Origin: Mycobacterium sp. SMC-2
GTDB taxonomy: Bacteria > Actinomycetota > Actinomycetes > Mycobacteriales > Mycobacteriaceae
Length of the DNA: 64,000 nucleotides
Direction of reading: 5' to 3'
Assembly: GCF_025263485.1 (NCBI RefSeq)
Contig: NZ_CP079863.1
Span: 2,170,001 to 2,234,000 of the forward strand
The translations under genes and the position numbers were made by a program. Position 1 is the stretch's first letter, and every line of letters starts with the position of its first letter. Below, one piece after another: positions 17,812 through 25,893 of this stretch. Below the pieces are notes generated by a model. That model saw only the letters and a list, made by a program, of their open reading frames with translations. It was not told the DNA's origin and ran no database searches.

Positions 17812-17985
17812 ATGGATTTTTTTCCACTCGGTCGCTTTTCGGTGTCCCGGGCGGGCCTCGGCGCCATGCAGTTGCCTGGCCCGAACGCGTTCGGCCCGCC
17901 GTGGGCCGCGACGAGGCGCTGGCCGTGCTGCGGCGGGCAGCTGGACGCCGTCGCCGACGAGTGCGCGCCGAACGTGAACTCACTG
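17812..17985 (+). pseudogene. Aldo/keto reductase 5' relic
   Basis: The plus strand reads FPLGRFSVSRAGLGAMQLPG, a typical aldo/keto reductase N-terminus, up to NAFGPP. Then the expected continuation GRDEALAVLRRA appears in a different frame from about 17898. After some 20 codons all similarity stops, with no barrel or catalytic Tyr region. It is a frameshifted stub squeezed between two minus-strand genes (16791-17789 and 18045-19250). A standing gene was probably deleted, leaving its 5' end. Confidence 0.72.
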
Positions 17986-18044
17986 CGAAAAAATCGCCGA
18001 TTGCTCGCAGTGGTTACACGTTCGCCGCAGAGTGGTTGCCAGAG

Positions 18045-19250
18045 CTATTTCAGCTCGGCCGACGACAGCCCCAGCAAGCGGCGGGCGACCACCAACTGCT
18101 GGATCTGCTGGGTGCCCTCGAAGATGTCCAGGATCTTCGAGTCGCGCGCCCACTTCTCCAGCATGGATTGCTCGGAATATCCTGTGGTGCCCGCCAATTC
18201 GACGGACTTGAGGGTGACGTCGCTGGCCATGCGGCCGGCCTTGGCCTTGCTCATCGACGCCTCTTTGGAGTTGGGGATCTTGTTGTCGGCCTGCCACGCG
18301 GCGCGCAGCGCCAGCAGGTAGGCGGCCTCCCAGTCGGCCTCCATGCGCAGGAATTCGGCCGCCGCGGCGCTCTGGGCGTGCGACGGTTTGTCGTAGGAGA
18401 TCTCCACCCCGGCCTCGGTGAGGATCTTGCGGATCTCCTCGAGGGCGGCGCGGCCCACGCCGATGGCCATGGCGGCCACGATGGGCCGGGTGTTGTCGAA
18501 GGTCTCCATGACGCCTGAGAAGCCCTTGCCGACTTCGATTTCCGGGTTGCCCAGCAGGTTTTCCTTCGGGATGCGGACGTTGTCGAACCGGATCGCCGCG
18601 GTGTCGGAACCCTTGATGCCGAGCTTGTGCTCGAGCCGTTCGACGGTGACACCGGGGTGCTCGCGCGGCACGATGAACGACTTGATCGCCGCGCGGCCCT
18701 GTGATTTGTCCAGCGTCGCCCACACCACGATGTGGGTGGCGCGCGAACCGGCCGTGACGAAGATCTTCTCGCCGTTGAGGATGTACTCGTCGCCGTCGAG
18801 CCTGGCGGTGGTGGACACCGCAGCCGAGTCGGAGCCGAAGCCCGGTTCGGTGATGGCCATCGCCGCCCACACCTTGCCCAGGCGCTCCAGCTGTTCCTCG
18901 GTGGCGACCGCGGAGATCGCCGCGTTTCCCAAACCTTGGTAGGGCACCGACAGCATCATCGCAACGTCACCCCAGCAGGCCTCCAGGGTCTGCAGCAGTG
19001 CCGCCATGTTGGCGCCGTTGTGGTTTCTGTCCCGGTCCCGGTTCTCGTCCCCCAGCGCGTCGGCCCCGGCGAATTCGATGGATTCCGAGGCGCCCGCGAA
19101 CAGGTTGTACAGCGTGTCGAGTTCGACCGGGTAGGCGTGTTCCTTCAGGTCGTATTTGCGGGCGATCGGCCGCATCAACTCCGCGGCGCCCTGATGGGTC
19201 TTGACGACCACCGCTTGCAGCTTGCGGGGCAGCTCCAGATTGATTGCCAT
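18045..19250 (-). CDS. fadE23: Acyl-CoA dehydrogenase FadE23
   Basis: Acyl-CoA dehydrogenase, 401 residues. FAD-contact segments are AMAITEPGFGSDSAAVSTTA (near 150) and IVPREHPGVTVERLEHKLGIKG (in parts). The C-terminal ILDIFEGTQQIQQLVVARRLLG carries the family ending. Length, partner gene and order match mycobacterial FadE23 (Rv3140). The ATG start (MAINLELPRK) excludes a longer leader that is not family-like. It follows fadE24 by 32 bp in the same direction, probably one transcript under the palindrome at 20730-20745. Such fused-order fadE pairs often make heteromeric dehydrogenases in mycobacteria (family knowledge). Confidence 0.93.
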   Translation of the reverse strand: MAINLELPRKLQAVVVKTHQGAAELMRPIARKYDLKEHAYPVELDTLYNLFAGASESIEFAGADALGDENRDRDRNHNGANMAALLQTLEACWGDVAMMLSVPYQGLGNAAISAVATEEQLERLGKVWAAMAITEPGFGSDSAAVSTTARLDGDEYILNGEKIFVTAGSRATHIVVWATLDKSQGRAAIKSFIVPREHPGVTVERLEHKLGIKGSDTAAIRFDNVRIPKENLLGNPEIEVGKGFSGVMETFDNTRPIVAAMAIGVGRAALEEIRKILTEAGVEISYDKPSHAQSAAAAEFLRMEADWEAAYLLALRAAWQADNKIPNSKEASMSKAKAGRMASDVTLKSVELAGTTGYSEQSMLEKWARDSKILDIFEGTQQIQQLVVARRLLGLSSAELK

Positions 19251-19282
19251 GATGCAACTTTCAGCTCGAATTGAGTAACGAC

Positions 19283-20686
19283 TCAGATGACGACAACGCC
19301 CTCGGCCACGCCGATGGCCCGCAGGTCGCGATACCAACGCTCGACCGGGTGTTCTTTCGTGAAGCCGTGGCCGCCGAGCAGCTGCACGCCGTCCAGGCCG
19401 ATCTGCATGCCCTTGTCGGTGCCCAGCCGCTTGGCCAGCGCCGCCTCGCGGATGAAGGGCAGGCCCTGCTCGGCGCGGGCCGCACCGCGCCAGGTGATCA
19501 GCCGCAGCCCGTCCAGCTCAATGGCGATGTTGGCGCACATGAACGCGACGGCCTGACGATGAGCGATCGGCTCGCCGAAGGCCTCGCGCTCCTTCACGTA
19601 GGGAACGACGTAGTCGAGCACCGCGTGCGAGGTGCCCACCGCCAGCGCCGCCCAGCCCAGCCGGGACAGGGCGATCGCCTCCGAGTAGTCGTCGTCGGTG
19701 GCCTCGTCCTCGCCCAGCCGCGCGCTCAGCGGGACCGTGACGCCGGAGAGCTCCACCTGGCCCAGCGCCGCTGCCCGGATGCCCATGCTCGGATCCGCCT
19801 TGACGCTAAGGCCTTTCGTCGACGATTCGACGACGAACAGGGCCGGCTTGCCATTCAGCTGCGCGCCGACGATGAACAACTCGGCGTCGGCCGCCGCCGG
19901 GACCAACGACTTCACGCCGTCGAGGCGGTAGCCGCTCGGCGTGCGCACCGCGGTGGCCTTCAGGTGGGTGGGGTCGAACAGAGGTTGCGGCTCGGCGATC
20001 GCGACGCAGGCCTGGGGAACGTTCTCCCCGGCGAACTCGTGCAGATAGGTGGCCTGCTGGTCCGCGCTGCCCCAGTGGGTCAGCGCGGAGGCCACGCCCC
20101 CCGGGGCCAGGATGGGCAACGCCAGACCCATGTCGCCGTAGGCGAGCGCCTCGGCCACCAGCACGTTGGTCACGCTGGAGCGGTGTGCGGCGATGCCGTC
20201 GAAGTCCTCGGGGATGTTGATGGCGGTGATGCCCAACTCCGCGGCCTTGGCGATCAGGTCGGGCGGGTAGCTCGCCGCCTCGTCGGCGTCGTGCGCCGCG
20301 GGCCGCAACACTTCCTCGGCGAATTCGTTGAGGGTCTCGACGATCATCTTCTGGTCGTCGTCGGGCGTCAGGTCGAAGTAGTCCTTGCCGCTCGACTTCA
20401 GCCGGGTGGGCCCGCCGCGCAGGTTCTGCAGCCGTTTGAACTGCCGGGAGGCATTGGCGGCCGTGGAGAAGATCGTCTTGGTGCCGTACTGCAGCCCGCG
20501 ATTGACCGGGTCGCGCAGCCTGTACTTGTCCAGGAACTCCTGGCCCATGAGCGGGGTGAGCAGCGCGATGGCGATGTCGACGCCCGTGCGCTTGTGTGGT
20601 TGCAGTCCGACCGCGCTGTGGTGGTCTTTCCGTTTGCGGCGGGAGCGGGCGGATTTTGAGTTTGAACCGGAACGAGTGTCGGTCAT
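19283..20686 (-). CDS. fadE24: Acyl-CoA dehydrogenase FadE24
   Basis: Acyl-CoA dehydrogenase-fold protein, 467 residues, longer than usual because of a basic N-terminal ~70 residues before the dehydrogenase domain. CVAIAEPQPLFDPTHLKA takes the place of the usual TEPxxGSD FAD motif, a divergence expected for the non-catalytic-looking half of a heteromer. The C-terminal LDGVQLLGGHGFTKEHPVERWYRD is well conserved. Size and position match FadE24 (Rv3139). First gene of the fadE24-fadE23 pair. Confidence 0.93.
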   Translation of the reverse strand: MTDTRSGSNSKSARSRRKRKDHHSAVGLQPHKRTGVDIAIALLTPLMGQEFLDKYRLRDPVNRGLQYGTKTIFSTAANASRQFKRLQNLRGGPTRLKSSGKDYFDLTPDDDQKMIVETLNEFAEEVLRPAAHDADEAASYPPDLIAKAAELGITAINIPEDFDGIAAHRSSVTNVLVAEALAYGDMGLALPILAPGGVASALTHWGSADQQATYLHEFAGENVPQACVAIAEPQPLFDPTHLKATAVRTPSGYRLDGVKSLVPAAADAELFIVGAQLNGKPALFVVESSTKGLSVKADPSMGIRAAALGQVELSGVTVPLSARLGEDEATDDDYSEAIALSRLGWAALAVGTSHAVLDYVVPYVKEREAFGEPIAHRQAVAFMCANIAIELDGLRLITWRGAARAEQGLPFIREAALAKRLGTDKGMQIGLDGVQLLGGHGFTKEHPVERWYRDLRAIGVAEGVVVI

Positions 20687-20729
20687 TGTCGCCAGCCTGA
20701 AGTAGTCGGGGCAATGCGGATAAGCCTAT

Positions 20730-20745
20730 CTTACTCTGGAGTAAG
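20730..20745. promoter_or_regulatory. Perfect palindromic operator candidate upstream of fadE24
   Basis: CTTACTC-TG-GAGTAAG is a perfect inverted repeat with 7-base arms and a 2-base centre. It starts 44 bp upstream of the fadE24 ATG and 21 bp from the 3' end of the hisN gene. Short-spacer dyads of this size are typical of TetR-family operators in mycobacterial lipid genes. Which regulator binds is unknown. Confidence 0.6.
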
Positions 20746-20766
20746 ATCACAGAGAACACTTGTTAA

Positions 20767-21552
20767 CTAATTCACAAGCGCCAGTGACCGGAGCACCCGC
20801 TCGTGCAGCGGCCCGTTCGTCGCCACGGCGCTGCCGCGGTGCGGCCCCGGGACGCCGTCCAGGCCGGTCATCGTCCCGCCGGCCTCGCGCACCAGGATGT
20901 CGAGCGCGGCCAGGTCCCATACCGACACCTCGGGTTCGGCGGCGATGTCGACGGCCCCCTCGGCCACCAGGCAATAGGACAGGAAATCGCCGAAGGCGCG
21001 CACCCGCCACACGGCGTCGGTCAGCGCGATGAAACGTTCCCGCAGCCCGCGCTCCGCCCACCCGGACAGGCTCGAGAACGAGAGGCTAGCCGAATCCAGT
21101 TGTGCCACAGAGGAAACCGACAGCCGGCGCGGTGTCGCGTCGTCGACCGCGACGAAGGCGCCCCGGCCGCGCGCCGCCCACCACCGACGCTGGAGCGCGG
21201 GGGCGCTGACGACCCCGACCACCGGCAGACCGTCCTCGAGCAGCGCGATCAGGCTGGCCCACACCGGCACGCCGCGCACGAAGTTCTTGGTGCCGTCGAT
21301 GGGGTCGATGATCCACTGCCGCCCGGTGAAAGCGGTGGTCCCGCCGAACTCCTCGCCGACGACGCTGTCGTGCGGCCGTTCCCGGCCCAGCGCTGCCCGC
21401 AGTTCGGATTCCACCCCGCGATCGGCGTCGGTCACCGGGGTCAGGTCGGGCTTGGTGTCCACGTGCAGGTCGAGCGCCCCGAACCGGGCGGAAGTCAGCG
21501 CGTCCGCGCGGTCGGCCAGCGTCAGCGCCAACGTCAGATCGTCCTGACTCAT
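20767..21552 (-). CDS. hisN: Inositol-monophosphatase-family phosphatase, HisN-like
   Basis: IMPase-superfamily Mg-dependent phosphatase, 261 residues. Metal ligands are visible in VVGEEFGG (Glu about 67), [13 protein letters not shown] (Asp/Asp near 82-85) and [17 protein letters not shown] (Asp near 210). The ortholog-like gene at this place in M. tuberculosis (Rv3137) is annotated as a monophosphatase assigned to histidinol-phosphate hydrolysis. The sequence alone cannot separate this from inositol phosphatase activity. The ATG lies opposite the start of the divergent small membrane gene with no spacer, so at least one of them must be leaderless or share promoter sequence with coding DNA. 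Confidence 0.88.
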   Translation of the reverse strand: MSQDDLTLALTLADRADALTSARFGALDLHVDTKPDLTPVTDADRGVESELRAALGRERPHDSVVGEEFGGTTAFTGRQWIIDPIDGTKNFVRGVPVWASLIALLEDGLPVVGVVSAPALQRRWWAARGRGAFVAVDDATPRRLSVSSVAQLDSASLSFSSLSGWAERGLRERFIALTDAVWRVRAFGDFLSYCLVAEGAVDIAAEPEVSVWDLAALDILVREAGGTMTGLDGVPGPHRGSAVATNGPLHERVLRSLALVN

Positions 21553-21904
21553 GACGCAGTCCTACCATGGCCGGGTGTGGGAATTCGGTGTGCTCATCCT
21601 GTTGGTGGCCGTGTTGGCGGTCGCCCTTGCCCAGCGGTTCCTCCCTCGCGGACCCCGCGGCGAGCAGCTGAACGGCACGCTGCTGGTGACCGGGGTGAGC
21701 CCGCGGCCGGAGGCCACCGGTGAGCAGTTCGTCACCATTTCCGGTGTGATCAACGGTCCCACGGTCAGCGAACATGCGGTGTATCAGCGCATGGCGGTCG
21801 ATGTCGAGCATTGGCCGACCATGGGCCAGTTGTTCCCGGTGGTGTATTCGCCGAAGAATCCGGACAACTGGAGGTTCGCGCCGCCCGAGCCACCCCCGGC
21901 GTAG
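21551..21904 (+). CDS. Small membrane protein, hypothetical
   Basis: 117 residues if it starts at ATG 21551, or 109 from GTG 21575 ([10 protein letters not shown]). The second puts a single transmembrane helix directly at the N-terminus (about residues 4-22), followed by [11 protein letters not shown] and a soluble domain with a possible beta-rich core ([34 protein letters not shown]). I do not recognise a named function. It is divergent from hisN and convergent with the PPE gene five bases away. Codon usage is like its neighbours. Confidence 0.7.
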   Translation: MTQSYHGRVWEFGVLILLVAVLAVALAQRFLPRGPRGEQLNGTLLVTGVSPRPEATGEQFVTISGVINGPTVSEHAVYQRMAVDVEHWPTMGQLFPVVYSPKNPDNWRFAPPEPPPA

Positions 21905-21909
21905 CGTCG

Positions 21910-23037
21910 TCACCCGGCGGCGGGCGGGCGCGCCATCACCGTGATGCGGACGCCGTAGCGCGGGACGACGCCCGACGCCCGCGAAACGGTGCCCCCCGGC
22001 AGGCCCGGCGCGCCGGGCACCGCGGTCGGCGATCCGGCCAACTCGTCGCCTCCGGGGAGGGTGGGCAGGCCGCCGCCCGGCAATGCCGTGACCGAACCGC
22101 CCGCGGGCGCGGTCCAACCGGCCGGCACCGACATCGACCCGATCGTTCCGGCGCGGGCGAGCGTCGCGGTGATGTTGCCCAGGCCCGCACCGCCGCCAAG
22201 GCTCGGCGCACCGCTCAGCGGAGGCGCCGGCGCCGCCTCGATCGCCGAGGCCGGCAACATGCCCAGGTCGTGTTCGGCCTGAATGATTCCGGCGGGCATC
22301 GCCTCCATCTTCCACATGCCGTTCAGGGAAGTGCCGACCGCGAGGATGGCGTTGAGGACGGTGAAGTCGCTGGGCAGGATCGACGGTCCAGCGGCCGCCG
22401 CCGTCTGCGCCGGAAGGGTTGGTGCCGCGGCGATGACCTGAGTCACCGGGCTGGCGCCGGCGCCGTTGACCGCCTGGGCTACCGCGTCGGTCTGCGCGGT
22501 CAGGCCTGCCGGGTCCGTCGTGCGGCGCGGCGGGGAGAACGGCCTCAACCGTGTGGCCAGCGCCGAATTGGCCGCGTAGCCATACATCGCTGCGGCGTCC
22601 TGCGCCCAGTACTCCGCGTACTCCGCCTCGGTGGCCGCGATGGCCGCGGTGTTCTGGCCGAAGAAGTTCGTCGCCACCAGCACCGCCAGCCGGACGCGGT
22701 TGGCGGTGACGTCCGCGGGCGGCACCGTCATCGCATACGCCAGCTCGTAGGCCGCGGCGGCCGCGCGGGCCTGCATCGCCGCCTGCGTCGCCTGCTCGGC
22801 GGTTGTCTGCAGCCAATGCATATAGGGCGCGGCGGTGGCCGACATCGACTGTGCGGCGGGCCCACGCCAGTATGAGCCGGTGAGGCCGGACAGCACCGAT
22901 TCATAGGTCTGCGCCGTGGTGTCCAATTCGGCGGCCAGCGAATCCCAGCTCCCCGCGGCAGCCAGAAGTGACCCCGAACCCGGGCCGCAGTACATCCGGG
23001 CGGAGTTGATCTCTGGCGGCAGAAACGCGAAATCCAT
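21910..23037 (-). CDS. PPE family protein, SVP subfamily
   Basis: PPE protein, 375 residues, exported by a type VII (ESX) system in mycobacteria. The N-terminal PPE domain (about 1-180) opens with FLPPEINSARMY and has WRGPAA in place of the WxG turn. The C-terminal region holds the SVP signature GSMSVPAGW near 305. The tail ends RYGVRITVMARPPAAG, nearly the same as in the tandem neighbour. The PE partner is not encoded beside it. Together with 23095-24213 it is a tandem duplicate at the position of PPE50/PPE51 in M. tuberculosis. Confidence 0.94.
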   Translation of the reverse strand: MDFAFLPPEINSARMYCGPGSGSLLAAAGSWDSLAAELDTTAQTYESVLSGLTGSYWRGPAAQSMSATAAPYMHWLQTTAEQATQAAMQARAAAAAYELAYAMTVPPADVTANRVRLAVLVATNFFGQNTAAIAATEAEYAEYWAQDAAAMYGYAANSALATRLRPFSPPRRTTDPAGLTAQTDAVAQAVNGAGASPVTQVIAAAPTLPAQTAAAAGPSILPSDFTVLNAILAVGTSLNGMWKMEAMPAGIIQAEHDLGMLPASAIEAAPAPPLSGAPSLGGGAGLGNITATLARAGTIGSMSVPAGWTAPAGGSVTALPGGGLPTLPGGDELAGSPTAVPGAPGLPGGTVSRASGVVPRYGVRITVMARPPAAG

Positions 23038-23094
23038 TGCGGTGCAGCGTATTGAACAGCGGACCGAAGAGACGGTCCGCGGCCTGGCGACCGG

Positions 23095-24213
23095 TCAGCC
23101 GGCCGCCGGCGGGCGCGGCATCACCGTGAGCCGGACGCCGTACCGGGGCGGGACGCCTATGCCCGCGGAGCGCGCGGCCGCACCACCCGGCATCCCTGGG
23201 TAACCGGGGTAGCCCGCCGCGACGGCCTCGTCGGTCGTTCCCGGGAGCAGGGTCATGCCGGCGGGCTCGAAGGCCGTGACGTGGCTGGTCGACGGTGCTG
23301 CCCAGCTGGCCGGCACGGACATCGGTCCGATGGTCCCGGCGCGGGACAGGGTGGCGCTGATGTTGCCCAGACCGACGCCACCGCCGACTTGGGGCGCCGC
23401 GGTCAGCGCCGGGGCCAGTGCGGTGGGCGCCGCGGCCGCCGCCTTGGGCAACATGCCCAGATTGTTCTCCGCCCCAATGATTCCCGAGGTGAACGCCTCC
23501 ATGTAGTAGGTGCCGTTGAGCGCGGTGTTGGTCGCCTGGATGGCGTCGAGGATGGTGAAATCGCTGGGCACGACCGCCGGATCGGTCGCCGCCGCGGTGA
23601 CCGGCTGATTCGCCGTAATCTGCGGGTTAGCGGTGAGGGCGCTATTGACCGCCCGGGTGACCGAGGCGTTCTGAGCGGCCAGCCCGGAGGAGTTGGTGGA
23701 CTGATTCGGGGAGAAGTAGCGCGGCAGCTGCGTCGCCGCCCCCGAGGAGGCGGCGTAGCCGGACATAGCGGTGGCGTCCTGGGCCCAATAGTCGGCGTAC
23801 TGCGCCTCGGTGGTCGCGATCGCCCCGGTGTTCTGGCCCAACACATTCGTCGCCACCAGCGACGCCAGCAGTGTGCGGTTGGCCGTGATCGCCGGTGGGG
23901 GCACCGTCATCGCGAATGCCTGCTCGTAGGCCGCCGCAGCGGCCCTGGCCTGCAAGGCCGTTTGCTTGGTCTGCTCGGCGGTGGCCAGCAGCCAGCCGAC
24001 ATAGTGGGCGGCCGAGGCCGCCATGGCCTCCGCTGCCGGGCCGCGCCACTGCAAGTCGAGGCCCGAAAGCACCGACTCATACGACTCGGCCGTGGTGGCC
24101 AGGTCGGCCGATAGCGAGTCCCAGCTCCCCGCGGCGGCCAGCAGTGAGCCGGAGCCTGGGCCGGCGTACATCCGGGTGGAGTTGATTTCGGGCGGGAGAA
24201 ATGCGTAATCCAT
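23095..24213 (-). CDS. PPE family protein, SVP subfamily (PPE51-like)
   Basis: PPE protein, 372 residues, sharing the architecture and most motifs of the gene immediately downstream: FLPPEINSTRMYAGPG at the start, LQWRGPAAEAMAA, EAQYADYWAQDA near 150, GPMSVPASW near 300, and a RYGVRLTVMPRPPAAG ending. The position beside the hisN/fadE24/fadE23 block matches PPE51 (Rv3136), which I recall as involved in carbon-source uptake across the mycomembrane; that role is not shown here. It is 57 bp upstream of the second copy. Confidence 0.94.
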   Translation of the reverse strand: MDYAFLPPEINSTRMYAGPGSGSLLAAAGSWDSLSADLATTAESYESVLSGLDLQWRGPAAEAMAASAAHYVGWLLATAEQTKQTALQARAAAAAYEQAFAMTVPPPAITANRTLLASLVATNVLGQNTGAIATTEAQYADYWAQDATAMSGYAASSGAATQLPRYFSPNQSTNSSGLAAQNASVTRAVNSALTANPQITANQPVTAAATDPAVVPSDFTILDAIQATNTALNGTYYMEAFTSGIIGAENNLGMLPKAAAAAPTALAPALTAAPQVGGGVGLGNISATLSRAGTIGPMSVPASWAAPSTSHVTAFEPAGMTLLPGTTDEAVAAGYPGYPGMPGGAAARSAGIGVPPRYGVRLTVMPRPPAAG

Positions 24214-24333
24214 TGTCTTACCTCGTCGTAGGTCGATGTAGGAGATGAGCCGCTCGGTGTCGGCGCTGCGTTGAATCCAAAAGAGTGCGCATCCGGCGCG
24301 CGCGGGAGAAGCGAAACCTACGGGGCTGCTGGC

Positions 24334-24406
24334 GGGGCATGCGCGCGCGGCGCGCGGGACGGCCCGTGGTCGGGGTGCGTCCCGAAACCGACAAGGCGCA
24401 TGCCCC
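24334..24406. repeat. Nested inverted repeat between SPFH and PPE genes
   Basis: Three stems lie inside one another: GGGGCATGCGC (24334-24344) with GCGCATGCCCC (24396-24406), an 11-bp perfect outer stem; CGGGAC (24355-24360) with GTCCCG (24379-24384); and CCCG (24363-24366) with CGGG (24371-24374). It lies 64 bp downstream of the SPFH stop and 120 bp upstream of the PPE start, on their common strand. It could be a terminator without U-tract for the NO reductase operon, an attenuator, or a structured leader of the PPE transcript. Confidence 0.6.
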
Positions 24407-24469
24407 CGAGTATCGCGTTCCGAGTGGCGTCCGGGGCGCGGTTGGAGTGAATTGCCGGGGCGGCGGTAA

Positions 24470-25267
24470 TCAGCCTCGGTTGTTGAAATTGTCGACGACG
24501 CCCTGTAGTACCTCGGGGTGCCGCAAGAACGGCGTGATGATGTCGACCGGCAACGGGAAGACGACGGTCGAATTCTGGTCCGCCCCTAATTCCAAGAGCG
24601 TTTGGAGATAACGCAACTGCAGCGAGGCGGGGCTCTTCGAGAGCGTCTCCGCCGCCTCGCGCAGCTCTTCGGAGGCCTGCAATTCCCCGCGGGCGTTGAT
24701 GACTTTCGCGCGGCGTTCGCGCTCGGCTTCGGCCTCGCGGGCCATGGCCCGCTGCATCGACTCGGGAATTTCGACGTCTTTGATCTCCACGACGCGGACC
24801 TGAACGCCCCAGGGTTCGGTCTGCTTTTCGATGATCGTGCGCAGATCGCTGTTGAGGTCCTCCCGGTGCGCCAGCAGGGTGTCCAAGTCGGCCCGGCCGA
24901 GCAGCGAACGCAGCGTCGTCTGGGCGATCTGAGAAGTGGCCACCGCGTAGTTCTCCACCGCCAGAATGGCTTTCAGCGGCTCCATCACCTGGAACATGAC
25001 GACGGCGTTGACCCGAGCCGGCACGTTGTCGCGGGTGATCACTTCCTGCGGGGGGATGGTCAGCGTCACCAGCCGCTGGTCGACACGAATCATCTTGTCC
25101 ACGAAGGGGAGAAGGAAGCGCAGTCCGGGACCGTACAGCGGGCGCACGTGTCCCATCCGGAAGACGACGCCGCGTTCGTACTCGCGCAGCACTGCCAGCG
25201 ACCACGTCGCAAGCACGGCGGCCGCGACGATCGCGGCGATGACCGCGACGATCACAACGGTGGTCAT
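24470..25267 (-). CDS. SPFH/stomatin-like membrane protein (slipin)
   Basis: Stomatin-type SPFH protein, 265 residues: one N-terminal transmembrane helix (about 3-25), then the SPFH domain with REYERGVVFRMGHVRPLYGPG, VDQRLVTLTIPPQEVITRDN and VVEIKDVEIPESMQRAM. A charged coiled-coil follows (AREAEAERERRAKVINARGE). Such proteins scaffold membrane microdomains and assist membrane proteins. It overlaps the next gene upstream by ATGA and lies downstream of the NO reductase in the same run, suggesting help in assembly or quality control of that complex (inference). No NfeD partner is present. Confidence 0.92.
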   Translation of the reverse strand: MTTVVIVAVIAAIVAAAVLATWSLAVLREYERGVVFRMGHVRPLYGPGLRFLLPFVDKMIRVDQRLVTLTIPPQEVITRDNVPARVNAVVMFQVMEPLKAILAVENYAVATSQIAQTTLRSLLGRADLDTLLAHREDLNSDLRTIIEKQTEPWGVQVRVVEIKDVEIPESMQRAMAREAEAERERRAKVINARGELQASEELREAAETLSKSPASLQLRYLQTLLELGADQNSTVVFPLPVDIITPFLRHPEVLQGVVDNFNNRG

Positions 25268-25890
25268 GTCGTCTTGCCCTCCTTGCTGTCCCAGCTGCCC
25301 CAGCGAGTGGAAAACCTGTCTATCGCCGCGGCGGCCTGATCCTCCAGGGCGGTGCGGTGCGGCAGGTGCTGCGGTGCGTTGGACGGGGTGTTCCACAGGT
25401 GGCGGACCAGTGGCAGGCCGAGCAGCGCGACAACTCCGATGGTGCCCGTCAAGACCAACACCTCGGCGCCCGAGTGGTTGGCGACCAAGGTTGCCAATGG
25501 CAGCACGATTCCGAACGCGGCCACGCAGCAGGCGATCCCGCGGTGAAACCGCCCGGCGTCCGAATGCGGCCAGGGGTCCACCTCGCGGCTGATCTCCCGG
25601 CCGTGATCGGATGTCGTGCAGCTGGATTTGACGGGGCAGCTGTTGCACACCACCGGTTGGGCGCGGTATCGCATGACCCGGTGCCGCGGGTCGAACGACG
25701 TCGGCCAGAGCCAATGGTCCTGTGGACACACCCAGGCGTCATGGTCGGGCCGGTAGGTGAATTGGCCTGTGCGCCAACGGGCCGCGCGCGCCGACGCCCG
25801 TCGGGCCATCGAGTCGAAACTCCAGCCGATGGCCAGCAGCGCCAGGGAGTACCCGGCAATCAGCCACACGGACGTAGCCGGTTGAGTCAC
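25264..25890 (-). CDS. Membrane protein with transposase-like Cys ribbon
   Basis: 208-residue protein with a hydrophobic N-terminus (about 8-24), a cytosolic stretch and two more hydrophobic segments near 120-165. In the loop, VVCNSCPVKSSCTTSDHGRE places three cysteines in CxxCxxxxxC form, followed by ISREVDPWPH. That loop closely resembles the zinc-ribbon region of IS1182-type transposases (established motif, recognised by eye), but no DDE residues exist here. It sits between NO reductase (3 bp gap) and the SPFH gene (ATGA overlap). Possible roles are metal or redox sensing, or assembly; none is proven. Confidence 0.75.
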   Translation of the reverse strand: MTQPATSVWLIAGYSLALLAIGWSFDSMARRASARAARWRTGQFTYRPDHDAWVCPQDHWLWPTSFDPRHRVMRYRAQPVVCNSCPVKSSCTTSDHGREISREVDPWPHSDAGRFHRGIACCVAAFGIVLPLATLVANHSGAEVLVLTGTIGVVALLGLPLVRHLWNTPSNAPQHLPHRTALEDQAAAAIDRFSTRWGSWDSKEGKTT

Positions 25891-25893
25891 CGG

